Source: Apostichopus japonicus (taxonomy: Eukaryota; Echinodermata; Holothuroidea; Aspidochirotida; Stichopodidae). Taken from it: DNA of 64,000 nt. The translations under genes were made by a program, and so were the position numbers. The stretch covers positions 1,521,501 through 1,585,500 of the forward strand of contig NC_092580.1 in assembly GCF_037975245.1 (NCBI RefSeq), read 5' to 3'. The notes beneath the pieces are model-generated. The model was not told where the DNA came from. It did no database searches and saw nothing but the letters and a program-made list of their open reading frames with translations. Position 1 is the first letter of the stretch. Every line of letters starts with the position of its first letter. Shown here in pieces: positions 12,813 to 24,775 of this stretch.

Positions 12813-13280
12813 ACCTTGTCTATTTTATACATTATAGAAAATGGTGGGGGTTCTTTAAAATAAATAGGACCAATATATAACCCTTTCAGCAGCCGGCTCT
12901 CCTTGCCCTCCCTACCTCAACATCTCTCTATCCGACACCCTACATTTCACCCAAGAAACACATACTAAAACACTTACATCCGCCCATAACCCATACAAAT
13001 TCCTTGTCTATTTTATACATTGCAACAAAACGTGGGCGTTCTTTTTAAATTAATAAGACCAATATACCACCATTTCAACAGCCGGCTCTCCTTGCCCTAT
13101 ATACCACCTCCCCTCGTCATATCCGACTCCATCCATGTCACTCAAGAAAAACATACTAAAACACGTATGTTGATACCTGCGTATAACCCATTCCTTGTCT
13201 ATTTTATACATTAAAGTAAACCGTGGACATTCTTTTTAAAATTAATAAGACCAATGTACCACCCCTTCGATTATTTTCTT
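12813..13280 (+). repeat. Tandem repeat of about 190 bp, 2.5 copies
   Basis: CCTTGTCTATTTTATACATT recurs at about 12813, 13003 and 13194. It is followed each time by GGG/GGACATTCTTTTTAAA, then by AGCCGGCTCTCCTTGCCCT in the first two copies. The last partial copy runs into the conserved right arm of the hAT-like element and is also present at 63890-64000 in reverse. Confidence 0.75.
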
Positions 13281-13917
13281 CTATCGTAAGGTTATTCCAC
13301 CTAACCCCCCCCCCCCCTTCCTCTCCCCATGTGACAGTGAACATTCACGGTGTACCCTATGGCTACTACACACAAAAGTGACGAATACAAGTCTGTGACA
13401 GGACGAAACCTCAAAATTTAGTTCTAGCACAGTGATCAATGTGTGGCGAATGTCTAAAATTAACTGAAAATGACATGACATAACGACGAAAATGTTTACA
13501 CTAAAATTACTACTATGTAAGAAATTTCAGCAACAAACATGAGAACTCAAAGTTCTATTTGTTATATTTAAAATATTGACAACTTTCGGTAAAAAAAGAT
13601 CCTCTTTTAGTTACGCTATACTAAAGTCAAAATATGAAAATCTTTAGAGCGCGTTTTCTCAAAACTCACATTTTGAACATTCGTCACTACGCCAGAACGG
13701 GGACGATTTGATTGGTCAATTGCTCGTAGATTGCATGCAAAATCCGCTCTATTGCACGCTATGATGATAGAACCATGCGATATACTTTTTTGGTAGCACT
13801 TTTTTCAATGGTAAGAGAGCAGAGAAACTTGTCTGTTCAAAACAATCTGTTGCATGAGTGCATTTTACATCCAATTATATCCAAATTTGAAGGTGTTGTA
13901 TAAAACAAATAATGAAT

Positions 13918-13966
13918 GGTAATTTGTTCCATTCAACTCGGCTGCGCCTCGTTGAATGGAACATTC
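13918..13966. repeat. Hairpin inside the hAT-like right arm
   Basis: GTTCCATTCAAC and GTTGAATGGAAC are perfect inverted repeats around a short loop. A degenerate version occurs in the second copy near 63210-63245. Confidence 0.7.
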
Positions 13967-14547
13967 CATCTTTCAACTCATGAAATATTTGCACTATTGC
14001 ACTTATAACCAATCATTATTTGTATACTATTCAATTTATTGATGTTACACACAAAAAATGCATATTTCTCAGAAAATTTTGGGTGACAAAAGCCTTTCTA
14101 AGTGCCACCATTTTACATGTAGGCATCACCAGGATTCAAAAAAAAAATTCAAAAGGGGAGGGGGACACCCCTCCCCTTATCCCCCCCCCCCAGGACGGCG
14201 ATTCGTGGCATGGACCAGCATTTGCCTTCTCAAGAGTTGGGAGCTATGTAAATGTATGAGCATGAGGATTTACAGTTTAACACAAGTTTAACACAAATTT
14301 CTTGAGAAAGATGATCTCAACTTTGTTTTATAAATATTTTAGAAAATTACACCTGGGAAACATTTTTTTAGAAGTAAATTAACATCATCATTGTACACTT
14401 TTGTCGCACCAAATTGCATCTGAGGGCATTCAGAAATAGAAAATTTTCCAAAGGGGAGGGGGTCACCCCCTCCCCTTAGACCCCTCCCCCATATCACTCT
14501 AATGCCACTTCGGCCCCTCCCAAACAATGGCCTTGGATCCGCCAGTG

Positions 14548-14555
14548 TTTCTATT
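14548..14555. other. Right 8-bp target-site duplication TTTCTATT
   Basis: Identical to 9609-9616. Confidence 0.85.
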
Positions 14556-14754
14556 TATGCAAGTGCGTTGATTGTCCAAACAATTCAAATTACAATTCTC
14601 AATACTGGCGTACACAGGATTGACACGGTGGAGAAGGGGTGGGAGGGGACTTTTTCACGAATGATTCAATACAAACCTTAATACTACCCGAATCAAGCAG
14701 AACAGCAAAAACTGTGGACTTCCAATAATGCCTAAGTAAATATACTATGTCACA

Positions 14755-15745
14755 ATTTTTGTCTAATTAAATAACCATCATTTATGTATGTAAGGCACAT
14801 TTTTCTTTATAGTTTTGTTGACATTTCATGACAATCGAAGTGGGTCTACTACCAGCGGCAGGCAGAATTTCCGTAAGCCCCTGATCCGCTCAATGCAAAA
14901 GTAGGACTATATTTAACAATAGCAAAAATGACAACCACGTTAAACTGCTCAATTTCATAAGTTTTGTGCCATCAAATGACAATCTTAAATGAATGTAAGG
15001 GCCATTATTCTTTCGTGTTCATGACCCTTCATGAATATCGAAGTGGGTCTACTATCAGCATCAGGAGGATTCCGGCAGCGCCCTCATCGGCTAGTTGCAA
15101 AAATGCTACACTAAAGAACGAAAACAGAAAAAATGACAGCCCCCATTATTTGCTCAATTTAACCCCGTGATAATTTTTGTGCCATCAAATGACCATCATA
15201 AATGAATGTAAAGGACATTATTCTTTCGTTTTCATGACTTTTCATGACAATCGAAGGGGGTCAACTATCAGCAGCAGGCGGATTCTGGCAGCGCCCTCAT
15301 CGGCTTGTTGCAAAAATGATACACTAAACAGCGAAAACAGCAAAAATGACAGCCCCCAGTAATTGCTCAATTTAACCCCGTGATAATTTTTGTGCCATCA
15401 AATGACCATCATAAATGAATGTAAAGGACCTTATTCTTTCGTTTTCGTGACTTTTCATGACAATCGAACGGGGTCTAGTATCAGCAGCAGGCGGATTCCG
15501 GCAGCCCCCTCATCGGCTAGTTGCAAAAATATTACACTAAACAGCGAAAACAGCAAAAATGACAACCCCCATTAATTGCTCAATTTAACCCTGTGATCAT
15601 TTTTGTGCCATCAAATGACCATTCTCAATGCATTTAAAGGACATTATATTTTCGTTTTCATGACTTTTCATGACAATCGAAGTGTGTCTAGTATCAGCAG
15701 TAGGCGTATTCCCGCAGCGCCCTCATCGGCCCAATGCAAAGATAG
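14755..15745 (+). repeat. Left array of a 213-bp tandem repeat, plus orientation, about five units
   Basis: GTGCCATCAAATGAC begins at 14966, 15179, 15392 and 15605, exactly 213 bp apart; a more degenerate unit lies at about 14755. Each unit carries CATGACAATCGAA, a GGCGGATTCCGGCAG-type phrase, GCGCCCTCATCGGC and a run of AACAGCAAAAATGACA. The same unit recurs in inverted orientation at 19020-20375. Short frames seen here simply repeat with the unit and are not genes. Confidence 0.9.
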
Positions 15746-16227
15746 TGCTATCACTTAATAATTAAAATAGATGTGCTCAGTAATAGGGAAGCACTTCCCC
15801 CTACAGGAGCAAAGCCGTTTCTACTCGAAATTTTAGACACATGCCGTTAATGAATAAATCCAATGTTAACGAAAGTGCGATACCAAACACCAGATGACGA
15901 GGATGTAGAGGTATGATGGGATGACTTATCAAGCAACAGGAAGAAAATATAACCTCCGACATTTCCGTAAGTGATCAGAGCAAATGGTGGCTTCCATCTT
16001 CTAACTTTATCATGTCTATATCATTACGTGAAAAATCCCATACGGAATGAGCAGAGAAATGCATTTACTAAACCTGATATCACTTGGTAGCTAGATTTTG
16101 CCTTTAATTTGTCTTAGTAAGGAATGTTTAAAGTTTACTGGTTTCATAGGAGATACATGCTTTTCCTAGATTAGGAGCGCTCAATCGCAAAAGTTGTACT
16201 AATTATAATTCATCTGAAATGTCGTTG

Positions 16228-16324
<97 letters not shown>

Positions 16325-16375
16325 TTATTTTACTTTAAATTAACGAATAGTTAGTGCTGCTATATCTACATATCT

Positions 16376-16416
<41 letters not shown>

Positions 16417-19019
16417 GTAATATATATAGTAATATATATATATATATATATATATAGTAATTTATATTACTATATAATTTATTATTATTTATATATGTAG
16501 TAATTTTAATTATAATTTTTCGCATAGCAGAATGCAATGCTCTGATATACTGAAATGGACAGCGCCCTCTATTCTGTTCTTGGTGCTTTATGACCTTTAA
16601 GTAGACCCCCCCCCCCCCCCACTAAACAAATTATCATTCCACATATGTTCAAATCAGCCGGCGGAACCTCAACATGAAGGTAGATTCTCCTTCTGATCAA
16701 TTTTATGGTATTTGTGGCCTATATATTCTATTTTGTGCAGGATATGTATGGGGAAATTGCCGCCATTTTGGCCTAAAAAACATTAATGTGCAACATTGAC
16801 GCTTAAGAACAACTGATTTTGGAAAATAATACATATTGCTAACCAATTTTAATGGGTTTCATGTAGACCCCGGGACGGTGCAACGAAAGTTAATTTTTAG
16901 ATCACTTTTCCTACTTCGGGCCCACGGCCTAATAACGTCAACAATACTTTCCCGTAGTTAGGAGCTTCCATGATCAATAAACATACATAAGAAGTCAAAA
17001 TATAAACTAAGCATCTGCGCTATGTAGGGAGCTACCCCTTGTAGTGTATTGTATGTGTGGCCAGCGTTTGTAACCGAAAGAAAAACAACCGATTTGATTA
17101 TCCCAAATGTATATAAAACAAAACAATAATATCCCTTACATTCGATTATGACAGTAATTTAATGGCAAAATTGTTTAACCTTATTTGGCCTATATAGTAC
17201 CTCGTTTACTCTGATGTCAAGTTTGCAACAAGCATCGCACATGTAGACACGCCGAATTCCTGTGTATTTCTACTCTAAAATTAACTTTATTCTTAAGATC
17301 GATAATTACACTAAGAGGTACCGTATTAAAAGCTACAATGAGGTCATCAAATATCAGATGTCTTACAGGCAGGGCTTCAGTTAAGACCGGTTTACTGGTC
17401 TAAACTGCAGGGTGGGTAGGAAAATATGTTTAAGAAGGTTTTCTTCATGCTAGTATAATGTTTATGGTAATTTCCTTTTTCTCTTTTCACAAAGTATCTA
17501 TCTTAACTATCTTCAAAGACTACATTTCTTTGCGAAGAATAATAACGACGCAAAAAAGAAGATCGTAGAATTTATGGAGGTGGTTTACATTATGCATTTT
17601 TTTTTTTCATTTTTGGACTGCTTTGGGCCCTCCATCCTCATTCATCTTTCTGCACGGTTATTACATGGTATAATATCACAAAAATACAACCAAAATGTTT
17701 GCTGTTTCTTAAATGTTATTCATTATTTGACATCGGAATTTTACAACACCCCGTGTCAGGTTAGATTAAGTAAACTTAATAAAAACCCAGACACCCAAGT
17801 GTTTACACGGGCCATTTACGTGTGTGTCTAGATAATACAGAAAAACAAACGCTTTGATTAACAAATTTTATTTGAAACGAATATTTCCCATCATGCAATG
17901 CACTGCCGTGAAATGAATATGTTTAATAATTTTTATCTCCCTCATCCAGCATGCTCTCGAGATGTGGTTTTAATAAGTATACTGGATAGTTTGTGTCTGA
18001 TTTTAGGATGTGAGTATCCTCACAAGGTGTGCTACCTTAAATAATGCAGAAAAAAACAGCACCCAGAAGCTGAAACGGGTTTCATTTTGTGTAATGTACA
18101 TAAAGCCAGATACGTGCATGCGTATGAGGCAAGAACTAATTAAAGTAGTTGTACATAAATGCAACTGTGGCAAGCTTATTATTTCGTCGACTGTAACTTT
18201 CTTGAGTGTATGTGAGTATGCCTTTTTCATTTCATTTTCTGTCTATTACAAACTTACTACAGAATCTCTTTCTTTTGGAAAGTTTTGAAAATTCACCTTT
18301 ATTGAGGAATTTGGTCGTTGGTTTATGGATGTATTGTGCACCCCCCCCCCCCCCCCTCCAATATCTTTTTAAATTCACAGAAGAAAAATGACAAATGCAA
18401 TCAACTACGACACTCATGCACTTCTAGACACCTACTTTAAAATGGAATGGGCTCAACATCCCCCACCTCCGAAAGCATGTTTGAAAACTAATTTTCACAG
18501 TGTTGTCTTCTTTTCCCCGACGGCTGCCCGTAGGATGGTGTATGCAGATTATGTAGAATACCGGAGTAGCATGTTATGAAAGTTTTCACAACACTTTCAC
18601 CGCATACATTTTGTATTAATGGTGTCATGAATTATTTGTGCCAATGCATCTCTAAAGAAAGTATGTTAAATTAGTAGTTACTTTACTTTAATATAAAGTG
18701 CACTTAATAACAAATTATTCTGAGTCTTAATTTACTTTAAAATACACTCATCAGATACATACATATCCTGCGTAAATTTCTAATGATTTCATTAAATAGG
18801 AAATTGCTGTATGAAATAGCGCCCTCACTTAGAGGAAAAGTATTAAATAGAAATTCGTAGATCAATAAACGACAAAGACGATTGGGGCAATTTTCACATC
18901 CACAGCTCTAGTTTTCAGGCAACTTCAGTGAACGGTTCCAATTAACCAATTTCGGTTAAACGCTGCTAACTCCACATCGGTTCGTGATAGCAATTCCCGT
19001 TTCGAATAACTTATCTTTC
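15746..19019. other. Core between the inverted 213-bp arrays
   Basis: About 3.3 kb with no recognised protein. It holds the TA microsatellites listed separately and C-runs at 16606-16620 and 18341-18356. Small frames such as 17574-17831 look like chance. If the two arrays are arms of one element, this is its core or later insertions. Confidence 0.5.
16213..16462. repeat. TA and CA microsatellites
   Basis: About 54 TA repeats at 16213-16321, then a short CA run and interrupted TA runs at 16374-16462. Confidence 0.95.
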
Positions 19020-20375
19020 AAACAACATCACAGCAATTTAAGGGCTGTCATTGTTAATGTTTTCGTTCTTTAGTGTAGCATTTTTGCAACTAGCTGATGA
19101 GGACGCTGCCGGAATCCGCCTGCTGCTGATAGTAGACCTCCTTCGATTGTCATGAAAAGTCATGAAAACGAAAGAATAATGTCCTTTACATTCATTTATG
19201 ATAGTCATTTGATGGCACAAAAATTATCACGGGGTTAAATTGAGCAATTAATGAGGGTTGCCATTATAGCTGTTTTCGCTCTTTAGTGTAGAATTGTTGC
19301 ATTAAGCCGATTAGGGCGCTGCCGGAATCCGCCTGCTGCTGATACTAGACCCACTTTGATTGTCATGAAAAGTCATGAAAATGAAAAAATAGTGTCCCCT
19401 ACATTCATTTATGATAGTCATTTGATGGCACAAAAATTATTACGGGGTGAAATTGAGCAATTATTTGGGGTTGTCATTTTGGCTGTTTTCGCTGTTTAGT
19501 GTATTATTTTTGCAACTAGCCGATGAGGGCGCTGCCGGAATCCGTCTGCTGCTGATAGTAGACCCACTTCGATTGTCATGAAAAGTCATGAAAATGAAAA
19601 AATAGTGTCCCCTACATTCATTTATGATAGTCATTTGATGGCACAAAAATTATCACGGGGTGAAATTGAGCAATTAATCGGGGTTGTCATTTTTGCTGTT
19701 TTCGCTCTTTAGTGTAGTATTTTGCATTGAGCCGATGAGGGCGCTGCCGGAATCCGCCTGCTGCTGATAGTAGACCCACTTCGATTGTCAAGAAATGTCA
19801 TGAAAATGAAAGAATAGTGTCCCTACATTCATTTATGATAGTCATTTGATGGCACAAAAATTATCACGGGGTTAAATTGAGCAATTAATGAGGGTTGCCA
19901 TTATAGCTGTTTTCGCTCTTTAGTGTAGAATTTTTGCATTAAGCCGATTAGGGCGCTGCCGGAATTCGTCTGCTGCTGATAGTAGACCCACTTCGATTGT
20001 CGTGAAAAGTCATGAAAATGAAAAAATAGTGTCCCCTACATTCATTTATGATAGTCATTTGATGGCACAAAAATTATTACGGGGTGAAATTGAGCAATTA
20101 ATCGGGGTTGTCATTTTTGCTGTTTTCGCTCTTTAGTGTAGTATTTTGCATTGAGTCGATGAGGGCGCTGCCGGAATACGCCTGCTGCTTATAGTAGACC
20201 CACTTCGATTGTCTTGAAACGTTATGAAAATGAAAGAAGAATGTCCACTGCATATATTGATGGTGGTCATTTGATGGCACAAAACTTATCATGGGGTTAT
20301 ATTTAGCGAAACATTGGGGTTGGCAAATTACCTGTTTTCGCTCTGTAGTGTAATATTTTTGCATTGCGATTTTAT
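19020..20375 (-). repeat. Right array of the 213-bp tandem repeat, minus orientation, about six units
   Basis: The reverse-complement anchor CATTTGATGGCAC ends at 19217, 19431, 19644, 19855, 20067 and 20280, spaced 211-214 bp. The units are clearly the same family as at 14755-15745 but reversed. Outer units are more divergent than inner ones. The layout, inverted arms made of tandem subrepeats around a core, is like Foldback elements. Confidence 0.9.
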
Positions 20376-21286
20376 AAAATACCTGAAATCACATTCAATC
20401 CTCATGATTTTTAAGACCATCAGTAGTTTATTACATCCTCTGTAATATCCAAGCATAAAAAAGAATGGTGATGACTCACAAAATCTCCCAAAAATCAATA
20501 AAGCAGATTAGTTTTGGGTTATTTTCCGAAGTTTAACCTCTCAGCTGTCGACGTACACTAATCTAATTTTTTTGTGATACGTTAATAACCTAGGAGTTTA
20601 TTTTCCAATCTCCTACGAGCAAACAGACGAAGAATATATAACATCAATAAAAACTTCACTTGTCAATTGAGTAATTGAGCCTAAAGAATGAGGTACAGTT
20701 TGCGCCTTCATTTAATTCCTTAAAATTAACAGACTAAAAAACTTCGCCAATTCTGTCTATTTCCCCTGTCCCTTCGTTCTCAAAAGCATCTCACTTCGCA
20801 TGGTAACGTTTGTGCTGTTAACAACATTTTCCCCATATTTCACATAATTTGCGGTCAGCCTTTGACCCAAACAGCCAACCTCCGCGACTACAGTGTTGAA
20901 CTTGAGCGACGACGTTTTTTCGAGATACCTTCCTTTGCTTCCTTGGAATGCTCGATTATCTGTGCAACCTGCATGAATTCAATCCCCTATTCGAGGTAGA
21001 CGGTGTTTATTTTTCAGCGATCTGTCAGAGGTCTGTTGGCCAGCTTCAGCCCGGTGATCAAGTCATAGAGCAGGATTTCCTGTCGGTACATGTACAGACA
21101 CGGAAATAACATGCTTTATATATTCGAGTTTCTTGTCAAAGAGATAGCACTGCTGTTCCGAATTGCAAAGGTTTTGGTCGACCGTTGTACGTCTATCGAG
21201 GTAACTTTGATTCTTTACTAACGATGTAACTTAAGGCTAGCTTAAGTAAGCGCTAGGCCCGACTCCAATACTAGTACTAGGCCTAG
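20376..21286. other. Intergenic; locally CpG-richer stretch at 20870-21210
   Basis: No protein recognised. 20870-21210 has clearly more CpG than its surroundings and ends with a donor-like ATCGAG|GTAACT near 21200. It could be a promoter or first exon for PARP3 (plus) or APEH (minus); neither can be shown from sequence alone. Confidence 0.25.
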
Positions 21287-21288
21287 TA

Positions 21289-21786
21289 CAGTAGGATGGT
21301 GACTTCGAAGTTCGGCCACTTAAGACTTAAAACACCCCAAAACTAAATCTTCTGGTCTAAATCACCAGAAAATATACTTCATATGGTGGGAGAATTGTGT
21401 TTTAGTACGATACACGGCCAAACTTTCTTTCCTGCAAACTGTTTTCACGTTGTTTTCCAAGAAAATTCTTCGTGATTGTGGAACTGGTATTTCTTGCTAG
21501 AGTATTGCGAAGTTCGGACAGGCAACCTACAGTGTGGCGCTGGTAAAAATTGGTGGCGCTGTTGCTCTTTCAGTAATTATAACAGACTTCATAGATCTTC
21601 GTCATTTTATTGACAAAGATGTAAGTAATTTCTTGCACACGGGTCATTTTGGAGAGAAAATAACTGTAGCTTCTTACTTTTTGGTGAAATTTGGCTCTTC
21701 CTGTAGGTTTTCATGGTGAAAATCGTGTATTTCTTAGGGTGCCCGAACTTCGCAGTATGGCGAACTTCGCAATACTGACTATACTG
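21289..21786. mobile_element. MITE with TA target duplication, family A copy 1
   Basis: Starts CAGTA at 21289 and ends TACTG at 21786, flanked on both sides by TA. The ends carry CGAAGTTCGG on the left and CCGAACTTCGCA on the right, doubled on the right side. Length 498 bp, no protein. A TA duplication suggests a Tc1/mariner-type transposase source. Copy 2 is at 22087-22586. Confidence 0.7.
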
Positions 21787-21788
21787 TA

Positions 21789-22872
21789 GGGGTGTTACTA
21801 AAACGAATGACAATTGCGTTACACATAACGAATGACAACATGTTGTACACACTAAAAATTGCGTTGACTAAAACGAATGACAGTAATGACAGCACAGACA
21901 TTTGCTTCAACCGGATATCAAAGTTCAGACCTCGTGGGTATCTAGATCTAGTAAATTACGGACAAGATAAAAACGCACCTTATAGTAAGCGAAATTGTAA
22001 GTCTGATTTTAAAAAGTAAATTTAACATCATTTTTCCGACATTAATTGTTAGAAACTAACAATACTATCATCTTGAAACGGCTTTACAGAGGTAGCATGG
22101 TGACTTCGAAGTTCGGACACTTAAGACTTAAAACAACCCAAAACTAAATCTTCTGGTCTAAATCACCAGAAAATATACTTCATATGGTTGGGAGAATTGT
22201 GTTATAGTACGATACACGGCCAAACTTTCTTTCCTGCAAACTGTTTTGACGTTGTTTTCCAAGAAGATTCTTCGTGATTGTGGAACTGGTATTTCTTTGC
22301 TAGAGTACTGCTAAGTTCGGACACGCAACCCACAGTGTGGCGCTGGTGATAAAATTGGTGGCGCAGTTGCTCTTTCAGTAATTATAACAGACTTCATAGA
22401 TCTTCGTCATTTTATTGACAAATATGTAAGTAATTTCTTGCACACGGGTCATTTTGGAGAGAAAATAACTGTAGCTTCTTACTTTTTGGTGAAATTTGGC
22501 TCTTCCTGTAGGTTTTCATGGTGAAATGGTGTATTTCTTAGGGTGTCCGAACTTCGCAGTATGCCGAACTTCGCAATACTGACTATGTCAAAAGCACAGC
22601 ACTCAAGCGCATTCTCACACAAAAACTTTCCAGGCTGTGGTTTCTCTCCGTAAATTACACCAATACCCTACAACCACATAACATGCGATTTTCCTCAAAT
22701 CATTTTTGCGCAGAAACCCAATAACCGCATTTACTCCACTCCGTTAATCATGCTATCTTTTCTCAACACTCTCCTACGTTGTCATTCGCTGTCATTCGCG
22801 AATGATATTTAACCCTGTACAAAGTCAATCGTCATTCGGTCATTCGCTGTCATTCGTTTTAGTTTGTCCCCC
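21789..22872. mobile_element. MITE with TA target duplication, family B, containing a family A insertion
   Basis: The ends are inverted around ACTAAAACGAATGAC: left after GGGG at 21789, right as GTCATTCGTTTTAGT before CCCCC at 22872. TA flanks both ends at 21787-21788 and 22873-22874. Extra GTCATTCG copies lie at 22775-22860. Family A copy 2 lies inside, so this element was inserted into. Confidence 0.65.
22087..22586. mobile_element. MITE family A copy 2, nested
   Basis: About 500 bp, closely similar over its whole length to 21289-21786, starting with GTGACTTCGAAGTTCGG. The right terminus has diverged (GACTATGTC in place of GACTATACTG), so the far border is approximate. Confidence 0.65.
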
Positions 22873-22903
22873 TAGTAGGCCTAGTACTAGTAGTACTAAA
22901 CTA

Positions 22904-23673
22904 GGGTTTCAGTTGTTTTCCGCATACGTTACTTTCCGCTGATTACTTTCCGCTGAAAAAATTCTTCTGCGGAAAAAACCTTTTTTTTACTTACCTGTAC
23001 ACTATATTTTTCCGCAAATTTAGGATACCAAATTCAGGCAGGATGATTAAAATAACATGAGAAAGTATCAAAAAACGTCGATCAAGGATGGTTAGACTGA
23101 GTTCATGTCAGAAAAGTTAAGCTGCTTATAATTTAGAGGAGGCTTGGGGTGTAATTAGGGATTATTAAAAAAGTATGAGGCGGTCGGCGGATAAAAGAGC
23201 AAAGGGACACCCGCGTTATGAAGGATTGATTATCTAATAAAGTATTTAAACTGCGGTCCGCATAATGATGGTTTAAAAAAAAAGTTGTAAAAGGCTGTAT
23301 CTTTGATTTTCGCTGGAAATGGCTGTATAACTAAGGCATGTCGAAAACTACAACCCAAAAGTGTGGCGCTGTTTAACTAAAATTAAACTTGTGCTTACAG
23401 CCTAAGCTAGTGCTTAGAGCCTAAGCTACAACCTTAGCTATCTTAAATCTAGTCTCGAAGCTACATTTTATCCTGTTACAGTCAAATCCTATCTTCTCCA
23501 TCTTCCTAAATCCTTCCATGTGCCTAATCATTTCAGTAAGTCATTCTGTTCCTCCCAAAAAAAAAACGGTATTTTCCGCTGAAAAAAACGTTGTTTTCCG
23601 CTGACAAATTTGTTTGTGGAAAACACCGTTTTGTTTCAGCGGAAAGTAACGTGTGTGGAAAATAACGGTACCC
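22904..23673. mobile_element. hAT-like MITE, 770 bp, with 8-bp target duplication
   Basis: Flanked by CTAAACTA at 22896-22903 and at 23674-23681. The ends share GGGT and then, after a diverged stretch, CGTTACTTTCCGCTG in inverted orientation. TTTTCCGC phrases are repeated several times inside both arms. No coding capacity. Confidence 0.7.
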
Positions 23674-23681
23674 CTAAACTA

Positions 23682-24275
23682 GTAGCATGGTGGGCTCATA
23701 ATTGACGCACTTAAGGATTTGATCAACGTTGTCTATCAAGGAAAATTCCAAATCACTCAACTGTATGTGTTTTTCATATGTGTAGTTCCTCAGAAATGTT
23801 TAAGGTTCTGTGCTTACAGTATGTACCGAACAATTGAGCAGAATAGGACCACAAAATGTCTGCCGTGTCAAGTTCTTTCATACCAATAAAATGGACACAT
23901 TCGTCGATAAGCTAACTGTAATGTAGGCCTTAGTATACATCCATTGAGTTTAGATGCTGTTTACTATGCTCTGAGCCTTTAAGCTCAGACAGGACAGGTC
24001 TCAGGAAGTAGTGTTATCATATTGAGGTAATGTTGGTTATTTTTAGGGTATAATATTTCCAAATGCCCAAAAAATGTGCAAAATTGGGGGGAGGGTGTTA
24101 AAAGCTTAAAAAATGCCACAATTTGGTCAGCAAATAGCTGAAATGGATTCAAACTCATGAAATATGTAATTCTGCTTGACTACAAAAAGTTCAGGTGGTC
24201 TGCTGTATCGTTGCTAGTAATAATTGAAGGTGCGTCAATTACGGGGGTGCGTCAATTATGAAGCCTTTACTATAC
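23682..24275. mobile_element. MITE with TA target duplication, family C
   Basis: Inverted ends share TCATAATTGACGCAC, left at about 23696 and right at about 24249-24263; a second GTGCGTCAATTA copy lies just inside the right end. TA flanks at 23680-23681 and 24276-24277. It directly abuts the hAT-like MITE to its left. About 594 bp, no protein. Confidence 0.65.
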
Positions 24276-24534
24276 TAACAGTTATAAGGCCATAGGTGAT
24301 ACCAAAGTAGGCCTAGACCTATGCCAATATTCATTATGAAAGAAACGGGAAGAATCTAAGAGACCTAAGTTAACAATAGCATTAGGCTGGAATTTCAGCG
24401 TTAATTGCCTAGGAATTTCGGACCATTATATGTTCCGGTACTGTCATCAGTTACAGTATGTGCACCAGAGATTAAAAACAGCAAGAAGTTTTCTTTGGTT
24501 TTTTTTTTCTTAAACAAATGCTTTGAAATGGTGT

Positions 24535-24564
24535 CTGAGCAACCTCCATCTTTACGATGGTCAA
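24535..24564 (+). other. Candidate first exon end upstream of PARP3
   Basis: An ATG near 24526 opens a short frame that ends in a good donor, AAAG|GTAAGT, at about 24565. It could be a 5' exon of PARP3, but joining it to the acceptor at 27434 does not continue into the PARP3 frame, so it would be untranslated or a short upstream frame. Confidence 0.2.
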
Positions 24565-24775
24565 AGGTAAGTTTGAGTCAATGATGATTTGACCAAATTC
24601 CACCGTCAATAGAAAGAATTATACTGCTGGTATTGTTGTAAAGGTCAGGAGTCAGACTACTGTACATGAAACTACATGAGACTACATGTGTTGAGGTTAA
24701 CTGTTTAAATAGTGAAATAATTCATGAAAGTGTTCCAAAATTCAAAGTTGATGTTTCTTGTAGTGGTCGCACAGG

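Larger units (their letters stand above)
9617..14547. mobile_element. hAT-like DNA transposon, non-autonomous, 4.93 kb, with intact TSD and TIRs
   Basis: Both ends carry CACTGGCGGATCCAAGG, a perfect 17-bp inverted repeat. The element is flanked by identical 8-bp duplications TTTCTATT at 9609-9616 and 14548-14555. An 8-bp duplication is the hallmark of the hAT superfamily. Subterminal similarity is also inverted: AGCTCCCAACT near 9789 versus 14240, and CGTCCCCGTT near 10105 versus 13700. No transposase frame was found, so it would need a partner in trans. It carries a 52-bp tandem array, a LINE reverse transcriptase scrap, a 155-bp duplication and a 190-bp array, each listed separately. A second copy starts at 62609 in the opposite orientation. 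Confidence 0.85.

Noticed and set aside
13281-13481. Matching short frames at 13281-13481 (-) and 63684-63881 (+)
   Set aside because: Similarity is due to the two copies of the hAT-like element; not recognised as protein.
14964-15575. Three similar about 60-codon plus-strand frames starting MCHQMT
   Set aside because: They repeat with the 213-bp unit and recur reversed at 19.0-20.4 kb; no domain and no splice context.
14755-20375. CRISPR array
   Set aside because: Units are 213-bp tandem repeats without spacer/repeat alternation, in a eukaryotic context.
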